36,533 nucleotides of DNA from Candidatus Gastranaerophilales bacterium (lineage in GTDB: Bacteria > Cyanobacteriota > Vampirovibrionia > Gastranaerophilales > Gastranaerophilaceae), in the NCBI GenBank assembly GCA_900548405.1, contig UNSJ01000020.1, positions 1 to 36,533 on the forward strand, read 5' to 3'. Below the pieces are notes generated by a model that was given only the letters and a program-made list of their open reading frames with translations, made no database searches and was not told the DNA's origin. Position 1 is the first letter of the stretch; each line of letters begins with the position of its first letter. This document shows, one piece after another, positions 7,593 to 15,373 of this stretch. Position numbers and translations under genes: made by a program.

Positions 7593-7621
7593 TTGACAAA
7601 AATAAAACCCTGATATACTGT
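7593..7621 (+). promoter_or_regulatory. Possible promoter immediately before the pilin-domain gene
   Basis: A perfect TTGACA (7593-7598) lies 2 nt after ilvB. The -10 is either TATACT at 7614-7619 (15-bp spacer) or the weaker TACTGT at 7616-7621 (17-bp spacer). Both end 6-8 nt before ATG 7628, which lacks an RBS, so a leaderless message is possible. Confidence 0.4.
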
Positions 7622-7627
7622 AAAAAT

Positions 7628-8254
7628 ATGGTAAGAAAGAAAAGGCTTTTAATTTTTACAGGCATTTATGTTGTGGTATTATTAATTGTTTCAACATATT
7701 TTACGTTACGCCTTATAGATAAAATTGCAGTTACATCATTTAAAAAACTGCATTCAGCCTATTCTCAAGCACTTCTTATTACTGCGGAAGATATGCAGGG
7801 AGATACAGGCTGCTATTTTAGTTCGGATAAGCATATAAACAATGACTTTTCAGGATGTGACAGATTTTATAAAAGATTTGCAACAAATTTGAGAGTGACT
7901 AAGTTCTGTAAGAATAATGCGCTTTCAAACGGGTGCATCCCTGTATATAACAGTTATGCGAAAACTTCCAAGTGTGCAGGCTTTTCTGAAAGTATGATGA
8001 ACAAGTTTAATCAGGCCTTTGTAATGAACGACAATTCTAATATTATTGTATTTAATCAGCCTGCAAATGTTCAGAAACCTCTTTTTGCCGTTGACAGCAA
8101 CGGAAAATTAGTTCCGAATAAGAGCGGATACGATTTATTCAGTCTTGTTATCATGAGGAATGCAAACGGATATTATTATTTTCATCCTGATGTAACTTAT
8201 TGCCTGCCGCAGGAAAAGGGTGGTATTCACAGTTTGCAGGATGTTTATAAATAA
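7628..8254 (+). CDS. Pilin-like cysteine-rich domain on a non-prepilin membrane anchor
   Basis: A 208-aa protein with a basic N-terminus (MVRKKRLL) and one hydrophobic segment (about residues 7-27), but no FTLAE prepilin peptidase site. The rest resembles the globular part of the pilins in this window. KKLHSAYSQALL matches their HKVYNELSQALL. CKNNALSNGCIPVYNSY matches CKGNAYNDGCIPKYQG of the pilin at 12946-13629. FAVDSNGKLVPNKSGYDLFSLV matches its FAIDVNGKKPPNKWGYDVFSF, and both end with a Cys followed by EKGG. It is therefore probably a signal-anchored paralogue of the minor pilin, facing outside. No RBS precedes ATG 7628. The role is unknown. Confidence 0.75.
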   Translation: MVRKKRLLIFTGIYVVVLLIVSTYFTLRLIDKIAVTSFKKLHSAYSQALLITAEDMQGDTGCYFSSDKHINNDFSGCDRFYKRFATNLRVTKFCKNNALSNGCIPVYNSYAKTSKCAGFSESMMNKFNQAFVMNDNSNIIVFNQPANVQKPLFAVDSNGKLVPNKSGYDLFSLVIMRNANGYYYFHPDVTYCLPQEKGGIHSLQDVYK

Positions 8255-8261
8255 TTAGTTC

Positions 8262-8864
8262 TTAAACATCCATTTGAGAATAAACTCGTTTAATTTCCTG
8301 AATGTCTTGCCACATAAGCCATTTGGGGCTTCCTTTTTCGCGCGAATCATTTCTTAAAAGATATGACGGATGAAAAATCGGCATCATTTTAGAATGGTTC
8401 GGACCTTCAAACCATTTTCCTCGTATTTTTGTAATCCCCTGAGTTGTGCCAAGCATTGAATTTACGGCTACACGTCCGCAAAGCAGAATAATTCTGGGTT
8501 TTAATATTTCTATTTGTGCATCAAGATATTCTCTGCAAGCTTCTTTTTCTTCAGGAAGCGGATCTCTGTTGTCAGGCGGTCTGCATTTTAGAGTGTTACA
8601 TATATAAACATCTTGTTGTCGTGAAAGTCCTACTGAGGCAAAGATTTTATCCAAAAGCTGTCCTGCTTTTCCGACAAAAGGTTCGCCTTTCTGATCTTCA
8701 TAATATCCAGGAGCTTCTCCTATCAGCATAAGCTTATGGTTTGGAATGCCGCCAGAAAATACAGTATTTGTGCGAGTTTTCCCCAATGGACATTTATCGC
8801 ACTTTAAACATTTTTCTCTGATTTTTTCAAGTTGTTCTATTTCTGTAGTTGTTGCTTCTTTCAT
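8262..8864 (-). CDS. Uracil-DNA glycosylase, family 4 (Fe-S)
   Basis: A 200-aa DNA repair enzyme that removes uracil from DNA. Motif A is GEAPGYYEDQKGEPFVGKAG (residues about 49-68), typical of family 4, and motif B is HPSYLLR near residue 165. Cysteines fitting the 4Fe-4S ligands are present: CLKCDKCPLG at residues 19-25, CNTLKCRPP in the middle, and EACREYL further on. RBS AGGAG lies 5 nt before ATG 8864. It lies downstream of and in the same direction as the M16 peptidase gene, with 15 nt between them, so co-transcription is likely. Length fits the family (about 190-220 aa). Confidence 0.93.
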   Translation of the reverse strand: MKEATTTEIEQLEKIREKCLKCDKCPLGKTRTNTVFSGGIPNHKLMLIGEAPGYYEDQKGEPFVGKAGQLLDKIFASVGLSRQQDVYICNTLKCRPPDNRDPLPEEKEACREYLDAQIEILKPRIILLCGRVAVNSMLGTTQGITKIRGKWFEGPNHSKMMPIFHPSYLLRNDSREKGSPKWLMWQDIQEIKRVYSQMDV

Positions 8865-8879
8865 AAGTTCTCCTAGATA

Positions 8880-10208
8880 TTAGTTTTCAGGAGTTAAGAT
8901 TGATATTACAGCATTGTTTAAGCTTAAATATTTTTTGATTGTTCTTTCCAAGTCTTCAATAGTGATTGATTCTAAATCTTTCAAATAATCTTCAATAAGT
9001 TTTAAATTTTCGCAAACTGTCATATAATAACCTATTGTTTCTCCGATTTCGGAAACAGTTTCGGCTGCGAATGCAAAACGTGATTTAATTTTTTTCTTAG
9101 CTTTTTCAAGTTCTTCTTCTGTTATCCTGTTATTTAAAAGATTTTCAATTTCTTTTTTTACAAGTTCGATTGCAATTTTCTGTTTTTCAGGTTTGTAATT
9201 AGCCTGTATAAAGAAGTTGTTTCCGTCTTTGAACTGATAATGCTCAGCATTTGCCATATTAAATATCTGTTCAGGCTGTTTTTCTATCAGATTTTGGTAA
9301 AGTCTTGAGCTTGTACTTTCTCCAAAAATTATGCTGATTATATCAAGTTCAATATTTTCTTTAATCTGATTTGCCTTTGGTCCTAAAAATCCTATCATCA
9401 AATAAGATGTATTTACCTTAGCTTTATTTTCAATCAAAATTGTTTTATCAGTCGGAGAATCAATCTCGTTAACTTTTTCTGGTGCGTTAGGACGTCCTTT
9501 AAAATCAAATTCTTTTTCTACTTTTTCAAGAACTGCTTTTTTATCAAAATCACCCACAATAATTGTTGTAATGTTTTCAGGAGAATAGAATGTTTGATAG
9601 TAATTCATAATTTCATCGCGAGTTACCTGCGAAATGATTTCAGGGGTTCCTATTACATCGCGCTTATAAGGGTGTTTTTTATACATATTAAAGTTGCAGG
9701 CGTTGTAAACCTTTGTCCAATTTTGGTCTTTTCTCATTCTTATTTCTTCGATTACAACGTGGCGTTCTCTTTTATCTGAAACTTTTGTGTCGTTTAAATC
9801 AAACGGTGCGCCGATTTCTTCATCAGGCAGCACAGGATCAAGCATCATATCTGCGTGAAGTTCTATTGCAAGATATAAATCTTTATTTTCAGGACCTTTT
9901 GGCAAAGTTACATAATAGAATGTATAATCTTTCCAGGTCGCGGCGTTTACGATTGCCCCTTTAGCTTCTAAGGTTTTATCAAAATATCCTGCTTTGTGTT
10001 TATGAGTACCTTTGAACATCAAGTGTTCCAAGAAGTGTGAGATGCCGTTGTTTTTGTCATCTTCATTAATAGAACCTGTTTTTACCCAAGAACTTACGTT
10101 AACAAGTTCTCCTTCTTTGTGTGCCAGAACGATTTTGTGACCGTTTTCTCTTTCGTAAATTTCTACATCTTCTGTAAGAAACGGATATTTAACTAATGTT
10201 TTGTTCAT
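8880..10208 (-). CDS. M16 family zinc metallopeptidase (processing-peptidase-like)
   Basis: A 442-aa member of the pitrilysin/MPP family. The inverted zinc motif HxxEH is visible as SHFLEHLMFKGT (His58, Glu61, His62), with the third ligand expected in VVIEEIRMRKD (about Glu154/155). A second, inactive-type half follows from about residue 220, with the Arg/Tyr substrate signature STSSRLYQNL. Length matches single-chain bacterial M16B peptidases. These cleave short peptides or leader sequences, and the exact substrate is unknown. ATG 10208 has GAGG 8 nt upstream. A minus-strand TATAAT lies at 10245-10250. Its promoter is back-to-back with that of nanE. Confidence 0.92.
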   Translation of the reverse strand: MNKTLVKYPFLTEDVEIYERENGHKIVLAHKEGELVNVSSWVKTGSINEDDKNNGISHFLEHLMFKGTHKHKAGYFDKTLEAKGAIVNAATWKDYTFYYVTLPKGPENKDLYLAIELHADMMLDPVLPDEEIGAPFDLNDTKVSDKRERHVVIEEIRMRKDQNWTKVYNACNFNMYKKHPYKRDVIGTPEIISQVTRDEIMNYYQTFYSPENITTIIVGDFDKKAVLEKVEKEFDFKGRPNAPEKVNEIDSPTDKTILIENKAKVNTSYLMIGFLGPKANQIKENIELDIISIIFGESTSSRLYQNLIEKQPEQIFNMANAEHYQFKDGNNFFIQANYKPEKQKIAIELVKKEIENLLNNRITEEELEKAKKKIKSRFAFAAETVSEIGETIGYYMTVCENLKLIEDYLKDLESITIEDLERTIKKYLSLNNAVISILTPEN

Positions 10209-10244
10209 GAATAAAACCTCAATTCTTATTAATTCTTTGTAATC

Positions 10245-10277
10245 ATTATAACCTAAATAAATTTTTTCAGTTATAAT
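10245..10277. promoter_or_regulatory. Divergent promoter region between M16 peptidase and nanE
   Basis: On the minus strand TATAAT reads at 10250-10245, serving the peptidase. On the plus strand TATAAT lies at 10272-10277, six nt before the nanE ATG. The -35 matches are weak on both sides. The nanE arrangement leaves no space for an RBS, so leaderless translation is inferred. Confidence 0.5.
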
Positions 10278-10283
10278 TGTTTT

Positions 10284-10967
10284 ATGGATATTATTAATCG
10301 TTTAAAAAATAAGGTTGTGGTTTCTGTTCAGGCAATGCCGTCGGAACCTTTGTATCTTGAAAAATGCATGGTTGCTATGATGAAGTCTGTTGTAAAAGGC
10401 GGAGCCGGCGGCTTAAGGGTTGCGGGTGCAAGAGATGTGAAAAATGCCAAGCATCTTTTCGATATTCCAATTATCGGCTTGACTAAACCTGATGTTATTC
10501 CTCCTAACTGGCAGGAAATTGTTTATATTACTCCTACACTTGATGATGTTATTGAGCTTGTGAAAGCAGGAGCTGATATTATTGCTTTTGACGGAACTAT
10601 GCGTGAAAGACCTTCGGGTGCTAAACTTGAAGATTTAATAAAGTATGTGAAAATAAATAAACGGGTTTCAATGGCTGATATTTCAACTCTTGAAGAAGGT
10701 ATAAACGCTGCAAAGCTTGGTGCGAATATACTTTCAACCACACTATCCGGATACACTCAGTTTTCTAAAAATCACTGTGAAGGCCCTGATTTTGAACTTC
10801 TGGAACAGCTTGTGAAAGAAACTAATCTTCCTGTTGTTCTCGAGGGTAGAATTTGGGAACCTGATGAAGTTGACAGAGCTTTTGAACTTGGCGCACATTG
10901 TGTTGTAATCGGTTCTGCTATAACAAGACCGCAGTTGATTACAAAAAGATTTGTTCAAAGAGGATAA
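10284..10967 (+). CDS. nanE: N-acetylmannosamine-6-phosphate 2-epimerase
   Basis: A 227-aa TIM-barrel enzyme that converts ManNAc-6-P to GlcNAc-6-P. NanE signatures are clear: SVQAMPSEPLY at the start, GGAGGLRVAGARDV, PIIGLTKPD, ADIIAFDGTMRERP and VLEGRIWEPDEVDRAFELGA, then VVIGSAITRP near the end. It is followed 3 nt later by a ROK kinase, which fits a NanE-NanK pair. No sialic acid lyase or transporter is present in this window, so the pathway may serve ManNAc or amino-sugar recycling. There is no Shine-Dalgarno site. TATAAT ends 6 nt before the ATG. Confidence 0.94.
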   Translation: MDIINRLKNKVVVSVQAMPSEPLYLEKCMVAMMKSVVKGGAGGLRVAGARDVKNAKHLFDIPIIGLTKPDVIPPNWQEIVYITPTLDDVIELVKAGADIIAFDGTMRERPSGAKLEDLIKYVKINKRVSMADISTLEEGINAAKLGANILSTTLSGYTQFSKNHCEGPDFELLEQLVKETNLPVVLEGRIWEPDEVDRAFELGAHCVVIGSAITRPQLITKRFVQRG

Positions 10968-10970
10968 GGT

Positions 10971-11843
10971 ATGAAAAAAGCATTAGCAATTGATGTAGGC
11001 GGGACTAAAATTTATAACACAATAATTGATGAAAGCGGAAAAATTGTCGGAGAAATAGAAAAAAGACCTACTCCAAAAACGTTTGATGAAATTAAAACTG
11101 TTTTTAAAGAAATAATTTCAAAATACGAAGATGACGTTGATGTAATTGCTTTTGCAACATGCGGGGCGGTTAATAATGAAAATACAGGCATATTAGGTTC
11201 TACGGGTAATATTGCAAAAGAGTATCCTTCAATGGATTTTAAAAGTTTAAGCAGTAAACCTGTTTTTGTAGAAAATGATGCCAATGCAGCAGCTTGGGCT
11301 GAACACGTTATAGGTGCATCCAAAGGAATGCCTTATTCTGTTATGCTTACACTGGGAACAGGTGTAGGCGGAGGCATTATTTTAGATAATAAACTTTACA
11401 AGGGAAAAAGCGGAGCAGCAGGCGAAATGCATTTTAAGCTTCGTACAGATAATCACAGAAAATGTACTTGCGGTAGTTTTGATTGTTTTGAAGCTTATGC
11501 ATCAGGTACAGGTTTAAGACTTACAGCTGTCGAGATGAGCAATAACCCTAATATTACTACTTATGACGTTATAGCAGGTAAACAAAACGGCTGTGAGCAG
11601 ATGACTTCTATTTTTAACAAATGGCAGGATGATATTCTGGCAGGAATTATCGGACTTGCAAATCTTTTTGATCCCGATGTGGTTGTTCTTTCAGGTTCTA
11701 TGGCAGAATTTGTTGATATTGAATATCTTGAAAAAGAAGCCAATAAACAAATAGTAACTCAGCCCTTCAAAGTAGTTAAGGCTTCTGCTGGAAATTATTC
11801 GGGAATGATTGGTGCGGCGCTTTTAGCATTGGGAGTTAAGTAA
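10971..11843 (+). CDS. ROK family sugar kinase, probable N-acetylmannosamine kinase or glucokinase
   Basis: A 290-aa protein with the N-terminal phosphate motif AIDVGGTKI (residues 6-14), ENDANAAAWAEH with the sugar-binding Asn-Asp, TLGTGVGGGII for ATP binding, and the ROK zinc site CTCGSFDCFEAYASG. A repressor-type HTH is absent, so it is a kinase rather than a ROK regulator. The operon partner nanE argues for ManNAc kinase activity (ManNAc to ManNAc-6-P), but ROK glucokinases look alike and specificity cannot be read with confidence. RBS AGAGGATAAGG overlaps the end of nanE. Confidence 0.88.
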   Translation: MKKALAIDVGGTKIYNTIIDESGKIVGEIEKRPTPKTFDEIKTVFKEIISKYEDDVDVIAFATCGAVNNENTGILGSTGNIAKEYPSMDFKSLSSKPVFVENDANAAAWAEHVIGASKGMPYSVMLTLGTGVGGGIILDNKLYKGKSGAAGEMHFKLRTDNHRKCTCGSFDCFEAYASGTGLRLTAVEMSNNPNITTYDVIAGKQNGCEQMTSIFNKWQDDILAGIIGLANLFDPDVVVLSGSMAEFVDIEYLEKEANKQIVTQPFKVVKASAGNYSGMIGAALLALGVK

Positions 11844-12062
11844 TTGGGTAAATCGAAGAAAAGAATTATCCATAAAGGTAAAAATTTACAGTTTACCAAC
11901 CTTACCCGTACAGAGGCTGTAAAAACGGTTGTTGAATTGTTAAATGAATGTGATAAAGAAGCATATTCTCTTATTACTCTTTTCGGTCTTTCTGCTGAAG
12001 AAATTCTTGAAGCAGGTGCAAGCTATGAAGTTGTTAAAGGCATGCAGAATCTTTTAAAATGA
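11844..12062 (+). CDS. Small hypothetical protein, TTG start
   Basis: A 72-aa protein that begins with TTG directly after the stop of the ROK kinase (TAA then TTG). GGAG at 11832-11835 lies 8 nt upstream as RBS. The first 12 residues are basic (GKSKKRIIHKGK). The rest is a helical, acidic region ending in a repeat-like AEEILEAGASYEVVKGMQNLLK. No known motif. Its position inside the nanE-kinase-prenyltransferase string indicates co-expression. It may be a small adaptor, but nothing in the sequence shows a function. Confidence 0.65.
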   Translation: MGKSKKRIIHKGKNLQFTNLTRTEAVKTVVELLNECDKEAYSLITLFGLSAEEILEAGASYEVVKGMQNLLK

Positions 12063-12072
12063 GGTTTTACAA

Positions 12073-12954
12073 ATGAAACAGTGTGTTGAAAAAATTTGTT
12101 TTTGGCTAAAAAATTCGCGTATTTTTTCACTGCCTATGACGCTATTGTCCTGGCTTGTTATTTTTGTTTATGCTTTAAAGTTCAATGGTAATATAATTAA
12201 CGGAATTGCGGCTTTAATAGGAATTGCTTGCGCGCATCTTGCGACAAATTTGTTTGACGATTACATTGATTACAAGAAACTGTCTGAAAATTCTCAAAAA
12301 TGCAAGTGCGCATATATTAAAGAAGGATATGCAACCTTAGATGACGTTTTAAGGGTTGTTATAATTTATTGCGGTATTGCTTTTCTCACAGGAGTGTTTC
12401 TTACATACAGAGCAGGTTTTCCGGTAATTGTCCTTGCAGTTGTCGGCGGAACGCTTACTCTTTTATATGCTAAGCTTTCTCAAATAGGTTTGAGTGAAGT
12501 GGCTGTTGGTTTAGCATTCGGACCTCTTTTATTTGAAGGGGTTTATTATGTTATGACTAAAACGTTTTCTGCCGAAGTATTTTTCCTTTCGCTTGCAGTT
12601 GTTATGTTTACCATAGGATTAATGTATGTTCATACAATTCTTGATTTTGAAGGGGATATGTGTTCTCATAAATTAACATTATGCTGTCGCATAGGTGATA
12701 AAAATAAGGCTATTAACGGCGTATTTGTTGTTTACGGTCTGGCTTATCTTTTTACTGTAATACTTACATTAATGTTGAATAATTATCTGATACTGTTTAC
12801 TTTTGTTTTAGCTCCGCTTATTTTTAAAATGCATAAATCATTGAAAACTTATACTTGCGGAGGTGATACAAAAGAGTTTTATTACAGACTTTTGCAGGCA
12901 AGAAATTTAATGGTTTATTTTTCTCTAATGATTACAGTATTTTTGCTATTTTGA
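12073..12954 (+). CDS. UbiA-superfamily prenyltransferase (MenA-like)
   Basis: A 293-aa integral membrane enzyme with about eight hydrophobic segments. The first Asp-rich motif is NLFDDYIDYKK (residues about 59-69). The second is the degenerate DFEGDMCSHKLTL around residues 193-205. These two motifs hold the Mg-diphosphate of the prenyl donor in UbiA and MenA enzymes. The family attaches a polyprenyl chain to a quinone precursor or other acceptor. Which acceptor is used here is not visible and no men or ubi genes are adjacent. RBS GAGG lies upstream of ATG 12073. The last 9 nt overlap the convergent pilin gene. Confidence 0.85.
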   Translation: MKQCVEKICFWLKNSRIFSLPMTLLSWLVIFVYALKFNGNIINGIAALIGIACAHLATNLFDDYIDYKKLSENSQKCKCAYIKEGYATLDDVLRVVIIYCGIAFLTGVFLTYRAGFPVIVLAVVGGTLTLLYAKLSQIGLSEVAVGLAFGPLLFEGVYYVMTKTFSAEVFFLSLAVVMFTIGLMYVHTILDFEGDMCSHKLTLCCRIGDKNKAINGVFVVYGLAYLFTVILTLMLNNYLILFTFVLAPLIFKMHKSLKTYTCGGDTKEFYYRLLQARNLMVYFSLMITVFLLF

Positions 12955-13629
12955 AACATTTGTAAGAATATTGCTGGAAGTCCTTCCGCCTTTTTCTATT
13001 AATGAACAGTTAGGTGTCATCTGAATTATTCCCGGTTTTTTTTCTTCAAAAGCAAAACTGAATACATCGTATCCCCATTTGTTAGGAGGCTTTTTACCAT
13101 TAACATCAATTGCGAAGACTCCTGACCAGTTGTTGTAGTTATTTGAAACTGCATCATAGGTAAACAAAATAGAACCATCGTTAAAAACGTATGCCCAATT
13201 GCTGTTAAGAATTTTGTTTTGAGTATATCCAGCGCATCCGGTAATAGATGCAGAGCCTTCATATTCTTTTAGTGTATTAACTCCTTGATATTTAGGGATA
13301 CAGCCGTCATTATATGCATTGCCTTTGCAAATCTTTATAACATGCATTTCTTTTGTAATTTTTTCATAAAAATCAATACATTGTGAAAATTTTTGCTCAT
13401 CAAGTGAACCTTTGCCATAAGTATAAAAACACTGTGGAAATGTGCCGTCACGTGATTCAATCATTTTCATTGCATTATACATATTTGAATAAACGCGCTT
13501 GAATTGCGCATCTATTGCTTTATTTTTATAGTTAGAAATTAATGATGGCATAGTCATTGCAGCAACAATGCCGATAATACCCAGCGTTATAAGCACCTCA
13601 GCAAGTGTAAAGCCTTTTAAAATCTTCAT
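12946..13629 (-). CDS. Prepilin-like protein (no G tract, in frame)
   Basis: A 227-aa protein starting MKILKGFTLAEVLITLGIIG: a short basic leader, Gly at -1, cleavage before Phe and Glu at +5, as required for prepilin peptidase. A hydrophobic helix follows, then a globular domain with at least six cysteines (CFYTY, CIDFY, ICKGNAYNDGC, TGCAGY, PNCSLIEKGG). It belongs to the same family as the poly-G pilins but has a normal RBS (AGGAG 6 nt before the ATG) and no homopolymer, so it should be constitutively in frame. It is divergent from an XRE regulator and convergent with the prenyltransferase gene, overlapping it by 9 nt. It could be a minor pilin or pseudopilin. Confidence 0.9.
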   Translation of the reverse strand: MKILKGFTLAEVLITLGIIGIVAAMTMPSLISNYKNKAIDAQFKRVYSNMYNAMKMIESRDGTFPQCFYTYGKGSLDEQKFSQCIDFYEKITKEMHVIKICKGNAYNDGCIPKYQGVNTLKEYEGSASITGCAGYTQNKILNSNWAYVFNDGSILFTYDAVSNNYNNWSGVFAIDVNGKKPPNKWGYDVFSFAFEEKKPGIIQMTPNCSLIEKGGRTSSNILTNVSK

Positions 13630-13728
13630 ATCTACTCCTATTTTCTAATGGTATATTAGCTCATAATAATAAGTCTTTTGGTGAATTAATGTGATTAATT
13701 AATTCCAGTAATACACACATTATAAACA

Positions 13729-13734
13729 TATAAT
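13729..13734 (+). promoter_or_regulatory. -10 box of the XRE regulator gene
   Basis: TATAAT ends 7 nt before ATG 13742 and no RBS lies between, again predicting a leaderless or nearly leaderless message. The -35 match is poor. Confidence 0.4.
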
Positions 13735-13741
13735 CTTTATT

Positions 13742-13969
13742 ATGCAAGAGTTTAAAAACTATAATGTTAAAATTCGTAATAGAATAAGAAAAAATCGTAA
13801 ACGACTGGGGCTTTCTCAAGAACAACTTGCAGAAATTATAGATTGCAGCCGCGAACATATTGCGCGTATTGAAAACGGAAAGATTAATATCGGGCTTGAA
13901 TATTTTATAAAACTTGCACAAGTGTTTAATATATCTCTGGATGAGTTAGCGGGTTATAAAAAAGACTGA
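13742..13969 (+). CDS. XRE/Cro-type helix-turn-helix regulator
   Basis: A 75-aa protein consisting almost only of an HTH_3 domain: RNRIRKNRKRLGLSQEQLAE (helices 1-2), IIDCSREHIARIENGK (recognition helix) and the hydrophobic closing helices LEYFIKLAQVFNISLDELAGY. Single-domain regulators of this type bind short palindromes as dimers. It is divergent from the pilin at 12946-13629, with 112 nt between, and lies 72 nt upstream of lysA, so either could be a target. Its ligand, if any, is unknown. Confidence 0.9.
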   Translation: MQEFKNYNVKIRNRIRKNRKRLGLSQEQLAEIIDCSREHIARIENGKINIGLEYFIKLAQVFNISLDELAGYKKD

Positions 13970-14011
13970 TTACACTATTTTTACTATTTTAATTTAAAAA
14001 AAGTTGTGTTA

Positions 14012-14028
14012 TTCTTATCTTATAAGAA
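14012..14028 (+). promoter_or_regulatory. Inverted repeat upstream of lysA
   Basis: TTCTTAT, spacer CTT, ATAAGAA gives perfect 7-bp arms just before the lysA RBS (AAGGAG). It may be an operator, possibly for the XRE protein encoded just upstream, or an RNA hairpin next to the RBS. The symmetry is seen and the role is inferred. Confidence 0.35.
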
Positions 14029-14041
14029 GTAAGGAGCATCA

Positions 14042-15373
14042 ATGAAAAGCACAAATCAATCTCTAAAACCCTTAACTACAAAAATTAATGATGCAGGTAA
14101 TCTGGAAATAGGCGGCTGCGATTTGATAAGCTTGGCTGAAAAATACGGAACACCTCTATATGTTTTGGATGAAGAAACAATCCGAAATATTTGTAAGGAT
14201 TATAAAAATGCATTTAAATCTTATCCTAAAACAAAGATGATGTATGCATCGAAAGCTCTATGCACAATGGCTGTATCTGCTATTGCAGCAAACGAGGGCT
14301 TCGGTTTTGATGTGGTTTCTTCAGGTGAAATTTATACTGTTTATAAAGCAGGCGTGGATATGTCAAAAGTTTTATTTAACGGCAATAACAAATCTTTTGA
14401 TGAACTTACTCTTGCTATTGAGCTTGGTGTCGGAAGAATTTCTGTTGATAACTTTTTTGAATTGTCACTTTTAAATGAGATTGCTAAATCACATAATAAG
14501 GTTGTTGATATTTTATTGAGGATTACTCCGGGAATTGAATGTCATACTCATGAATATATTCAGACAGGACATTTGGATTCTAAGTTCGGTTTTGATTTGA
14601 CTCAGATTGATGATGCCGTTGAATTGATTTTAAATGATTATACAAACTTGAAGTTACACGGACTTCACGCTCATATAGGTTCTCAAATATTTGAAACTCT
14701 TATATACGGCGATGAAATAGAAATTCTTGTAAAAGAATTAGCTAGATTAGATGAGAAATTTAACATTAAACTTAATGAAATTAATGTCGGCGGTGGTCTT
14801 GGCGTAAAATATACAAATTCCGATGTTCCGCCTTCCACATACGAAATCGCTGATATAATTATAAAAAGACTAAAAGAATGTATTGAAAAATACGGAATTG
14901 AACCTCCAACACTCTTTTTGGAACCGGGAAGAAGCATAATTTCTACGGCGGGGGTTACTTTATATACTTTAGGAAGCTCAAAACAGGTTCCTAAAGGTAA
15001 GAAATATTTTGCAGTTGATGGCGGTATGGCTGATAATGCGCGGCCTTCTATGTACAGAGCGGAATATTTTGCACAGGTAGCAAATAAACCTGATTATGAA
15101 CTTGCACAAACTGTTACAATTGCAGGAAGATTTTGTGAATCTGGTGATATTTTAATTAATAATATTACTTTACCTGAACTTGAAGAAGGTGATATATTGT
15201 GCGTTTACAACACAGGAGCTTATAATTATTCTATGGCTTCCAATTATAATCGGGTACAAAAACCTGCTATGGTACTTGTAAATAATTCACAATCTGATAT
15301 TATAATAAAGAGAGAGACGTTAGAAGATTTAATTTCACTTGATGTTATACCCGATAGGTTAAAAAATAAATGA
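14042..15373 (+). CDS. lysA: Diaminopimelate decarboxylase
   Basis: A 443-aa PLP enzyme of fold type III that makes L-lysine from meso-diaminopimelate. The PLP lysine lies in MMYASKALC (about Lys71), with FGFDVVSSGE after it. The barrel shows HIGSQIFE and GGGLGVKY, and the C-terminal domain has EPGRSIISTAG and the FCESGD motif, whose Cys acts across the dimer interface. RBS AAGGAG precedes ATG 14042. The stop overlaps the cdaA start (ATGA), showing translational coupling between lysine synthesis and c-di-AMP synthesis. The DapL-like aminotransferase at 28618-29868 could supply its pathway. Confidence 0.95.
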   Translation: MKSTNQSLKPLTTKINDAGNLEIGGCDLISLAEKYGTPLYVLDEETIRNICKDYKNAFKSYPKTKMMYASKALCTMAVSAIAANEGFGFDVVSSGEIYTVYKAGVDMSKVLFNGNNKSFDELTLAIELGVGRISVDNFFELSLLNEIAKSHNKVVDILLRITPGIECHTHEYIQTGHLDSKFGFDLTQIDDAVELILNDYTNLKLHGLHAHIGSQIFETLIYGDEIEILVKELARLDEKFNIKLNEINVGGGLGVKYTNSDVPPSTYEIADIIIKRLKECIEKYGIEPPTLFLEPGRSIISTAGVTLYTLGSSKQVPKGKKYFAVDGGMADNARPSMYRAEYFAQVANKPDYELAQTVTIAGRFCESGDILINNITLPELEEGDILCVYNTGAYNYSMASNYNRVQKPAMVLVNNSQSDIIIKRETLEDLISLDVIPDRLKNK

